14,030 bases of DNA, from contig JBKPAJ010000242.1 in NCBI GenBank assembly GCA_046726375.1, positions 1 through 14,030 on the forward strand. Direction: 5' to 3'. Shown one piece after another: positions 8,673 through 14,030 of this stretch (its first letter is position 1; each line of letters starts with the position of its first letter). A program made the position numbers and the translations under genes. Origin of the DNA: DASPWV01 sp046726375. Its GTDB lineage: Bacteria > Acidobacteriota > Vicinamibacteria > Vicinamibacterales > UBA2999. Below the pieces are notes generated by a model that had not been told where the DNA came from, ran no database searches, and saw only the letters and a program-made list of their open reading frames with translations.

Positions 8673-9149
8673 TCATTTCACTTGCTCGTAGGCATTCACC
8701 GTGTATTCCACCTGCCCGCCACCCTTTGCGCCCGTCTGGGATTGCGGCGTGTACTTGAACGTGGCAAGTTCGAAGGCGAGCGTGATCGTCTCTGTGAGGT
8801 CGGCGTTGTCCGAGTGCGCGCTGAACGATGTCACGCGCAGGTTCTTGAACTCGATTTCGTAGTACCCCAATTTGTCGGCACCGCCGGCCTTGCGCACGAT
8901 CAACTTGCCTGTCTTCACGACCGTGTTCTGCTTCAGGTATTGAATGAACACGGGTGAACTTCGATCCGCCCGTTTGACGATCTTGAAGTTGTCGACTTTC
9001 GCTTTTGCGTACGGCTGGCCCGTGCTCACGTCGGTAGGTGAGAGCATGCCCCAGGACCACGACACCAGGTCGATGTGGTCTTTGTGGTCGGCGTCGCGGG
9101 ACTCGCCCACGACGCCGGCCAGTTGCAACAGCATGTCCTGGTTAGCCAC
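8673..9149 (-). CDS. hcp: Hcp tube protein, second copy
   Basis: A 158-residue Hcp. Seen: a GESRDADHKDHIDLVSWSWG segment (15-34), close to the Hcp consensus, then FKIVKRADRSSP, LIVRKAGG, YYEIEFKNLRVTSF and a final strand AYEQVK. Hcp hexamers stack into the inner tube that is expelled from the cell and can carry effectors in the lumen. It differs clearly from the neighbouring Hcp: it lacks the Gly-rich loop after the SWG motif and the central strands differ. The start codon is GTG at 9149 with a modest GGCGGAG upstream. It follows the other hcp by 35 bases. No effector domain is fused at either end. Confidence 0.95.
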   Translation of the reverse strand: MANQDMLLQLAGVVGESRDADHKDHIDLVSWSWGMLSPTDVSTGQPYAKAKVDNFKIVKRADRSSPVFIQYLKQNTVVKTGKLIVRKAGGADKLGYYEIEFKNLRVTSFSAHSDNADLTETITLAFELATFKYTPQSQTGAKGGGQVEYTVNAYEQVK

Positions 9150-9184
9150 CGGTCACTCCGCCCTACACCATGTTGCGAGTTTGC

Positions 9185-9670
9185 TCAGCTTGCTTTGTTC
9201 GCCTTAAGGTCGTAGACGCCCTTGACCGGTGCGCCAAGCGTGCCGTCGGGTTTCTGCGCTTTGAACTCGAACGAGATCTTCGCGAAGTTCAGCGAGAACT
9301 GATCGACCGGCAGCGCATTCGATCCCTCGGAACCGCCGCTCTGGAACGAGCTGACGAGCGAGTCGCTCATTGAGACGACGTAGTACTCCTGCTGCTCTTT
9401 GCCGGCCTTGCGCACGGTCAGTATCGCTTCTTTGATGTGCTGGCCGCTGGCGCAGGCTTTCATCAGATTCGGAGATGCCACGCTCGTTCGCGACGTGAAG
9501 TGGAAGTCCTGGAAGTTGACCTTCCCGGCGCCGCCACCGCCGCCTGAGGCGAAGGTCCCCGGATTGTTCGCGCCCCAGGAAAAGCTTTCGATTTCGATCT
9601 CGTCCTTGTGCTTGGAATCAGTAGACTCGCCCTTGATTCCGTCGAGTTTCAGATGATAGTCGCTCGCCAC
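9185..9670 (-). CDS. hcp: Hcp tube protein, first copy
   Basis: A 161-residue Hcp with the family opening YHLKLDGIKGESTDSKHKDE, FSWGANNPG and a run of five glycines (44-48), then KVNFQDFHFT, LTVRKAGKEQQEYY and a terminal KGVYDLKANKAS strand. The Gly-rich loop after SWG is common in Hcp proteins of this group. Start codon GTG at 9670 with a good ribosome site (AAGGAGA, about seven bases upstream). This better site suggests it is made in larger amounts than the second copy. A small hairpin sits just upstream of the ribosome site. Full length, no fused domain. Confidence 0.97.
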   Translation of the reverse strand: MASDYHLKLDGIKGESTDSKHKDEIEIESFSWGANNPGTFASGGGGGAGKVNFQDFHFTSRTSVASPNLMKACASGQHIKEAILTVRKAGKEQQEYYVVSMSDSLVSSFQSGGSEGSNALPVDQFSLNFAKISFEFKAQKPDGTLGAPVKGVYDLKANKAS

Positions 9671-9684
9671 GGGAATCTCTCCTT

Positions 9685-9698
9685 GCGCTCGCTAGCGC
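9685..9698 (-). promoter_or_regulatory. Small hairpin upstream of hcp ribosome site
   Basis: In the 68 bp between tssC and the first hcp, GCGCT (9685-9689) pairs with AGCGC (9694-9698) around a four-base loop. It lies directly upstream of the AAGGAGA ribosome site of hcp in the transcript. It could mark a processing site or protect the hcp messenger, as tube protein is needed in excess over sheath-assembly factors; this role is inference. The region has no convincing promoter and no terminator with a U tract. Confidence 0.3.
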
Positions 9699-9738
9699 TG
9701 CCTCATTTTGCACCTGAGTGTCTGCTGCGGTTCTGTGT

Positions 9739-11235
9739 CTAGCCGGCCTTGGCCGACGGGAGCTTGGACACGAGCCGCAACGACACCGTTAATCCTTCGA
9801 GCTGGTAGTGCGGGCGCAGATAGAAACGCGAGGTGTAGTACCCCGGGTTCCCTTCGACCTCTTCCACCTGGACTTCGGCGGCGGCAAGTGGACGCTGTGC
9901 CTTCGTCGTTTCAGATGAATTTGCGGGATCACCGTCGACATAGTTCAAGATCCAGTTGTTCAACCAGCGCTGCATGTCATCGCGCTCCTTGAACGATCCG
10001 ATCTTGTCGCGAACGATACATTTGAGATAGTGCGCGAACCGGCAGCAGGCGAACAGATAGGGCAGCCGTGCTGACAGGTTGGCGTTGGCAGTGGCGTCGG
10101 GGTCATCGTACTCGAACGGTTTCTGCAGCGACTGCGCACCGATGAAGGCGGCGAAGTCCGAATTCTTGCGGTGCAGTAACGGCATGAAGCCATTCTTCGC
10201 GAGCTCCGCCTCACGACGGTCGCTAATCGCGATTTCGGTCGGGCACTTCATATCGACGCCGCCATCGTCGGTCGGGAACGTGTGGACGGGCAGACCCTCG
10301 ACGCTGCCGCCGGACTCGACGCCGCGAATGCGCGAACACCACCCATAGAGCTTGAACGAGCGCGTGATGTTGGTCGCCATCGCGTACGCGGAATTCGCCC
10401 ACGTGTATCTCGTGTGATCGGCCGCGCCGGTATCTTCCTCGAAATCGAACTCCTCGACCGGATCGGTCTTGGCGCCATAGGGCAAGCGCGCGAGAAAACG
10501 CGGAAGGGCCAGACCGATGTAGCGCGAATCCTCTGACTCACGCAGCGATCGCCACGACGCGTACTCGGGCGTGGTAAAGATCTTCGTGAGATCGCGCGGG
10601 TTGGCGAGTTCCTGCCACGATCCCATCTGCATGATGGTTGGACTGGCGCCCCCGATGAAGGGGGCGTGTGCTGCTGCACACGTTTGCGAAAGCTGGCCAA
10701 GAAGTTCGACGTCGGGCGGGCTTTGATCGAAGTAGTAATCGCCCACGAGGCAACCGAACGGCTCGCCGCCGAACTGACCGTACTCTGCCTCGTAGACCTT
10801 CTTGAAGATCGGGCTCTGATCCCAGGCAGTGCCCTTATAGCGCTTGAGCGTTTTGCCCAGGTCCACTTTGCTGATGTTGAATACCCTGATCTTCAACATT
10901 TCATCGGTCTCGGTGTTGTTCACCAGGTAGTGCAATCCGCGCCACGCCCCTTCGACCTTCTGAAAGTCGTCGTGGTGCAGAATGAGGTTGATCTGCTCGG
11001 TCAGCTTTTTATCGAGCTGCGCAATGATCGCCTCAATCGATTGGACGACGTCCGTGCTGATAAGTTGCGTGTCGGCGAGTGCCTGTTCCGCAAGTGTGCG
11101 CACGGCGCGTGCGACGGCCTCTTTCGCTTCGTCCGTCTTCGGTTTGAATTCCTTGCGCAGCAGTGAATCGAACTCGGAGACCTCGATCGGCCCGGTTGTC
11201 GTTGCGCCTATCTGCTGGGTGTTCGGATCAGCCAT
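9739..11235 (-). CDS. tssC: TssC large sheath protein (VipB/ImpD family)
   Basis: A 498-residue protein that is close to the usual TssC length and pattern. Seen: EGAWRGLHYLVNNTETD, the segment LVGDYYFDQSPPDVELL, FIGGASPTIMQM, FLARLPYGAKTDPVEEFDFEE, GVESGGSVEGLPVHTF, CPTEIAISDRREAELAKNGF and the C-terminal FYLRPHYQLEGLTVSLRLVSKLP. With TssB it forms the six-stranded contractile sheath in the cytoplasm. Start ATG at 11235 with GGAG about eight bases upstream; the tssB stop is 27 bases upstream. All of the family's landmark segments are present and in order. Confidence 0.98.
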   Translation of the reverse strand: MADPNTQQIGATTTGPIEVSEFDSLLRKEFKPKTDEAKEAVARAVRTLAEQALADTQLISTDVVQSIEAIIAQLDKKLTEQINLILHHDDFQKVEGAWRGLHYLVNNTETDEMLKIRVFNISKVDLGKTLKRYKGTAWDQSPIFKKVYEAEYGQFGGEPFGCLVGDYYFDQSPPDVELLGQLSQTCAAAHAPFIGGASPTIMQMGSWQELANPRDLTKIFTTPEYASWRSLRESEDSRYIGLALPRFLARLPYGAKTDPVEEFDFEEDTGAADHTRYTWANSAYAMATNITRSFKLYGWCSRIRGVESGGSVEGLPVHTFPTDDGGVDMKCPTEIAISDRREAELAKNGFMPLLHRKNSDFAAFIGAQSLQKPFEYDDPDATANANLSARLPYLFACCRFAHYLKCIVRDKIGSFKERDDMQRWLNNWILNYVDGDPANSSETTKAQRPLAAAEVQVEEVEGNPGYYTSRFYLRPHYQLEGLTVSLRLVSKLPSAKAG

Positions 11236-11262
11236 ACATGTTTCTCCGCCGTGGTCACAGGG

Positions 11263-11778
11263 TTAGGACTCGGCTTTTTCCGGGTTTTCCTTCTTGGTTG
11301 CGGCAAGCGTCTGCAACAACGCCGGATCCTGCAGTAACTTGCTCACCAGTTCCTCCGCGCCGGTTTTGCCGTCCATATAGGTAATCAGGTTGGAGAGCTG
11401 CTGCCGCGCTTCCAGCAGCTTGTTGAGCGCGTCCACTTTGCGTGCAACCGCGGCGGGCGAGAAGTCCTCCATGCTTTCGAAGGTGAGCTCGACGTTGAGA
11501 TTGCCTTCGCCGGTGAGCGTGTTCGGGACCTGGAACGCCACCCGCGGCTTCATGGCCTTGAGACGGCTGTCGAAGTTGTCGACATCGATCTCGAGGAACT
11601 TCCGATCGGCAACCGGCGCGAGCGGTTCCGCCGGCTTGCCCGAGAGATCGGCGAGAACGCCCATGACGAACGGCAGCTGAATCTTCTTTTCCGCGCCATA
11701 CAACTCCACGTCGTACTCGATCTGGACGCGGGGCGCGCGGTTGCGCGCGATGAATTTCTGAGCACTTGCTTTCGCCAC
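11263..11778 (-). CDS. tssB: TssB small sheath protein (VipA/ImpC small subunit)
   Basis: A 171-residue TssB. Seen: NRAPRVQIEYDVELYGAEKK (13-32), LPFVMGVLADLSG (35-47), RKFLEIDVDNFDSRLKAMKPR (59-79), the FESMEDFSPAAVARKV region (100-115) and a C-terminal helix (LNKLLEARQQLSNLI). TssB binds TssC to make the sheath protomer, and its N-terminus is the docking point for TagJ, whose gene is downstream. The start is GTG at 11778, preceded by a strong AGGAGG ribosome site about seven bases away. No ATG start fits. The structured 171 bp leader upstream may control it. Confidence 0.97.
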   Translation of the reverse strand: MAKASAQKFIARNRAPRVQIEYDVELYGAEKKIQLPFVMGVLADLSGKPAEPLAPVADRKFLEIDVDNFDSRLKAMKPRVAFQVPNTLTGEGNLNVELTFESMEDFSPAAVARKVDALNKLLEARQQLSNLITYMDGKTGAEELVSKLLQDPALLQTLAATKKENPEKAES

Positions 11779-11808
11779 GACGTACCTCCTGAGGAAGCCT
11801 GAATCCTC

Positions 11809-11853
11809 GCGAGGCCCTTCACACCGACAAGCGTCTTGCGGTGAGGGCCTCGC
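11809..11853 (-). promoter_or_regulatory. Branched RNA hairpin in the tssB leader with an alternative fold
   Basis: GCGAGGCCC (11809-11817) is complementary to GGGCCTCGC (11845-11853), nine pairs. Inside, CACCG (11822-11826) pairs with CGGTG (11839-11843). A competing pairing exists: CGGTGA (11839-11844) with TCACCG (11857-11862), six pairs. The two folds share one strand and cannot both form, which is the layout of an attenuator or switch. The fold ends about 17 bases before the AGGAGG of tssB. Complementarity is seen directly; a regulatory role is inference. Confidence 0.4.
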
Positions 11854-11871
11854 TCGTCACCGTGTTGTTTT

Positions 11872-11888
11872 GCCCCGCTCCGCGGGGC
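11872..11888 (-). repeat. GC-rich inverted repeat (7 bp stem, 3 base loop)
   Basis: GCCCCGC (11872-11878) and GCGGGGC (11882-11888) form a perfect seven-pair stem with a three-base loop. No run of T follows on either strand (AAAAC follows in the transcribed direction), so it is not a standard intrinsic terminator. It could slow polymerase, or be a processing or stability element between tssA and tssB. Confidence 0.45.
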
Positions 11889-11889
11889 G

Positions 11890-11951
11890 AGCCGTCTTGA
11901 CGGTTGAAAAACTAGACGCCATCGCCAAGCTTCTGGGCCGTCAAGACGGCT
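11890..11951. repeat. Paired inverted dyads CCGTC-NN-GACGG at the end of tssA
   Basis: The arms at 11890-11903 and 11938-11951 are a perfect 14 bp inverted repeat. Each arm also contains its own dyad: CCGTCTTGACGG (11892-11903) and CCGTCAAGACGG (11938-11949), five-base half sites around a two-base centre. Their centres are 46 bp apart. The right arm overlaps the last base pairs and stop of tssA. Either this forms a long RNA stem with a 34-base loop, or the dyads are operator sites for a dimeric regulator controlling tssB onward. Repeat structure is seen; function is inference. Confidence 0.5.
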
Positions 11952-12990
11952 ACTCCTTGACGCCACCGGCCGCGCGCGCCTGGGCCACCGCCTCGGGCGC
12001 GATATCGGCGAGCACTTCGAGAAACCCCATCGAGATCAAACGCTTCGCGCGCTCGCAGAACATCGGCACCGGGCTTGACGGTTCGTTGCGGCGGAAATAA
12101 TCCGCCACCGAATCGAGCGCCCGGATGGCGTCCTGACGCGATCGCACGGCGCCGGTAAATGACGCTGCCGGCTGGCCTTCTTCGCCGGGCGACGCTCCCT
12201 CCGCGGGCGCCGTCTCCGGCCGCGCCGCGAGCTGATCGCGCAGCACACGATCCATCTTCGTCAGCTGCGCCGTCAACAGGTCGAAGGTTGGCGCTGCTTC
12301 GGTGCCGACCTCTTCGCGCATCTTCGCGTCGATGGTCTTCAACGACTGCACCGCGCCGGTCACACGCTGGTGCAGCGCGGTCAATTCCTCGAGCGGCAGT
12401 GCGGCGAACGCGCCGTTGATCTGCGAATCGTCCGGTCTCGGGTCCGCCTTGCCCGGTGCAAGCTGGCCGGTCGCGATGTCGATATCGCGCAGGCTAAACG
12501 TCCCGTGCTGGCGGCTCTTGACGAGCGGCGCCTTGCGCAGCGCGTCCACGACCGCAATCGGATCGGCAAAACAGTTCAACGCGCTGCGCCGCACGATGCC
12601 GTCGCCGTCCACTGGTGGATACGTTAAATCCCAGTAGCTGTTCAACCAGTCGGACGCGAGCGTAATCGTGTCGAGAAAGGCCGGTAACCCATCGGTCCGC
12701 AGCAGCGCCGTGCCGAGGTGCGCGAGAAGGCGAAGGTCCTTGCTTAAGTGGAGGGCCTCCAGCGACTTCTCTTTGATCTCGCCCCAGTCCGGCGGTTGCT
12801 CGTCTCGATCTTGGACGGTCTTAGGTGCATCTTCATCGGGCTCGGGCGACGGCTCGAGCGATTTTGTCCTGCCGTAGAGCCGGTACGCATCGAACGCCGC
12901 CAGCAGAGGCGTGTCTTCGAGATTTTGGCCGCACGGCTGGTCAGTGCTGATTGGCTGGAGCAGCTCGGCGGTGCTCCACGATGCAGTCAT
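11950..12990 (-). CDS. tssA: TssA, ImpA-family T6SS assembly protein (short form)
   Basis: A 346-residue protein. The N-terminal ImpA domain (about 8-150) shows LLQPISTDQPCGQNLEDTP, DWGEIKEKSLEALHLSKDLRL, a DWLNSYWDLTYPPVDGDGI segment and LNCFADP. The C-terminal part ends with VADYFRRNEPSSPVPMFCERA and MGFLEVLADIAPEAVA, the class of C-terminus found in short TssA proteins such as P. aeruginosa TssA1. A linker rich in Ala, Pro and Glu (about 245-270) separates the two. TssA recruits baseplate and sheath parts and caps the growing tail. Start is ATG at 12990 with CGGAGAA just upstream. It lies between the tagF-pppA fusion and tssB, with noncoding DNA on both sides, so it may be transcribed from its own promoter. 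Confidence 0.94.
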   Translation of the reverse strand: MTASWSTAELLQPISTDQPCGQNLEDTPLLAAFDAYRLYGRTKSLEPSPEPDEDAPKTVQDRDEQPPDWGEIKEKSLEALHLSKDLRLLAHLGTALLRTDGLPAFLDTITLASDWLNSYWDLTYPPVDGDGIVRRSALNCFADPIAVVDALRKAPLVKSRQHGTFSLRDIDIATGQLAPGKADPRPDDSQINGAFAALPLEELTALHQRVTGAVQSLKTIDAKMREEVGTEAAPTFDLLTAQLTKMDRVLRDQLAARPETAPAEGASPGEEGQPAASFTGAVRSRQDAIRALDSVADYFRRNEPSSPVPMFCERAKRLISMGFLEVLADIAPEAVAQARAAGGVKE

Positions 12991-13017
12991 TTCTCCGAAC
13001 CTCTGTGGGTGTGGCGC

Positions 13018-13045
13018 ATTCTACCGATTTCGCGAGCAAGTCCAA
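13018..13045 (-). promoter_or_regulatory. Possible sigma-70-type promoter of tssA
   Basis: On the minus strand the 108 bp before tssA holds TAGAAT (13018-13023), five of six matches to the -10 consensus, with TTGGAC (13040-13045) 16 bases upstream as a weak -35. A start near 13011 would give a leader of about 20 bases. The match is modest and this is a candidate only. Confidence 0.3.
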
Positions 13046-13076
13046 AGGAAAAGCCTGACTTACTGCGCAAGGGCTG

Positions 13077-13094
13077 AGCGTGCCGTGTGCCAAC
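13077..13094 (-). promoter_or_regulatory. Weak sigma-54-like element upstream of tssA
   Basis: The minus strand reads TTGGCAC (13087-13093), a full match to the -24 core, with GC (13078-13079) at exactly the ten-base GG-to-GC spacing. The -12 element reads ACGCT instead of TTGCA, so the match is half complete. Sigma-54 control is known for several T6SS clusters, which is the only reason to list it. Confidence 0.18.
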
Positions 13095-13098
13095 GCCC

Positions 13099-14030
13099 CT
13101 ATTGCTGAGCTAGCGGAACCTCGCCTAGTGCCTCGACCACCAGCGCCGTGACGTTGTCAGGCGCCCCCGCGTCGATGCTGGCCTCGATGAGCGCCGTTAC
13201 CGCGGCGCCGATCGGCTTGTTTTCGACCAACGCCTGAATCTGGAACTCCGAGACCGTCCGAGTCAGGCCGTCGGAACACAGCAGAAAGCGGTCGCCGGAG
13301 TGAACCCGATCCCAGTAGACGTCGAGCTCGAGCTTCGAGGCGACCCCGACCGCGCGCGTGACGATATTCGTGTCGCTGCGGCCGCCAATCGTGGCCGGCA
13401 ACGCGCTGTGATCGCGTGTCAATTGCTGCAGCCGGCCCGCGCGAACGCGATAGACACGGCTGTCGCCCGCCCACAAGACCGCACATCGGTCGCCGCGTAC
13501 GAGCAGAATGACCACCGTGCTGCCGGTGCGATCGGCGAGCAGCGATCGAGCCGCCGTGCGCAGCAGATGATCGTTGACCTCCTGCATGCGTGCGCGGACT
13601 TTGTCGATCAGTTGTTCGAAGGCGATGCTGGTATCGAAGTCGGCGAGCGCATCGCACACCATGCGGCTGGCGACGTCTCCGTCGGTGTGGCCCCCGAGAC
13701 CGTCGGCCACGACCCACAGTCCGGCCTCCGATCGTTCGAGAAAGGCGTCCTGATTCATGTCGCGTTTGAGGCCGGCGTCGGTGGCGCCCGCAGATCGGTA
13801 ACGCAGCGCTTCGGCAAATCCAAGCGAGGCAGGATCGAGTGGGACGTCGAACGCGCGTACCGGCACCGTTTTGACGAGATGCTGCGGCCACGCGCCCTCG
13901 AGCAGCGCGCTGAACGATGCCGGGTCTGGCAATCCCCTGACGATCAGGCAGGTCGGGGCCACGTTGGACGATCCCTCGGTCCACCACACGCCTAACGGCT
14001 GGTACAGCGCCGACAGGCGAAGCGAGAGCA
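13099..14030 (-). CDS. tagF-pppA: TagF-PppA fusion: TagF domain plus PP2C protein phosphatase (5' end outside window)
   Basis: The frame is open to the right edge. An internal GTG at 13989 would give 296 residues, but the sequence before it reads LYQPLGVWWTEGS, the conserved end of a TagF domain (LG.WWT.GS, then a short GLPDPASFSALLEG helix), so the true start lies beyond the window. Numbering from that GTG, a PP2C phosphatase follows from about residue 63: KRDMNQDAF (75-83), VVADGLGGHTDGDVAS (93-108), RTGSTVV, WAGDSRVY (173-180), LLCSDGLT (236-243) and APDNVT (276-281). The metal-binding aspartates D81, D96, D240 and D278 are present, so it should be active. TagF and PppA both repress T6SS activity after translation, PppA by undoing PpkA kinase signalling; fused TagF-PppA is known from Agrobacterium. 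Its stop is 108 bases before tssA. No kinase or Fha gene is in the window. Confidence 0.92.
   Translation of the reverse strand, partial: LSLRLSALYQPLGVWWTEGSSNVAPTCLIVRGLPDPASFSALLEGAWPQHLVKTVPVRAFDVPLDPASLGFAEALRYRSAGATDAGLKRDMNQDAFLERSEAGLWVVADGLGGHTDGDVASRMVCDALADFDTSIAFEQLIDKVRARMQEVNDHLLRTAARSLLADRTGSTVVILLVRGDRCAVLWAGDSRVYRVRAGRLQQLTRDHSALPATIGGRSDTNIVTRAVGVASKLELDVYWDRVHSGDRFLLCSDGLTRTVSEFQIQALVENKPIGAAVTALIEASIDAGAPDNVTALVVEALGEVPLAQQ

Noticed and set aside
11872..11888. Intrinsic terminator between tssA and tssB
   Set aside because: The stem is perfect, but no T tract follows on either strand, so it was kept as an inverted repeat only.
11890..11951. Ends of a miniature transposon or an insertion scar
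   Set aside because: Only 62 bp, no flanking target duplication seen, and the right arm overlaps an intact tssA end; a regulatory or RNA structure fits better.

Overview
The window is most of one type VI secretion system (T6SS) locus in a GC-rich Gram-negative bacterium. All genes lie on the minus strand, so transcription runs from the right edge to the left edge. Gene content and base composition fit a soil-type Pseudomonadota or Acidobacteriota member. The sequence alone does not fix the taxon.

Layout in transcription order: the 3' part of a tagF-pppA fusion (TagF plus PP2C phosphatase, cut by the right edge); an intergenic stretch of about 108 bp with weak promoter-like elements; tssA; a structured 171 bp intergenic region with two inverted CCGTC-NN-GACGG dyads, a GC hairpin and a branched hairpin; tssB; tssC; two different hcp genes; tagJ/impE; tssE; tssF; tssG; tssH (clpV); a TPR-methyltransferase gene; and the first 104 codons of vgrG (tssI), cut by the left edge. 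From tagJ to vgrG the genes overlap or are separated by only 12 bp, so they look like one translationally coupled operon.

How they work together: TssB and TssC form the contractile sheath around a tube of Hcp, tipped by VgrG. TssE, TssF and TssG build the baseplate. TssA guides assembly and sheath polymerisation. ClpV (TssH) recycles contracted sheath, and TagJ is an accessory sheath-associated protein. The TagF-PP2C fusion would be a post-translational brake on firing. The membrane complex (tssJ, tssL, tssM) and tssK are absent here and probably lie beyond the right edge. Effector genes are most likely beyond the left edge, after vgrG.

The least explained parts are the TPR-methyltransferase between clpV and vgrG, the pair of unlike Hcp proteins, and the symmetric DNA/RNA structure between tssA and tssB. 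No RNA gene, mobile element or CRISPR array was seen.
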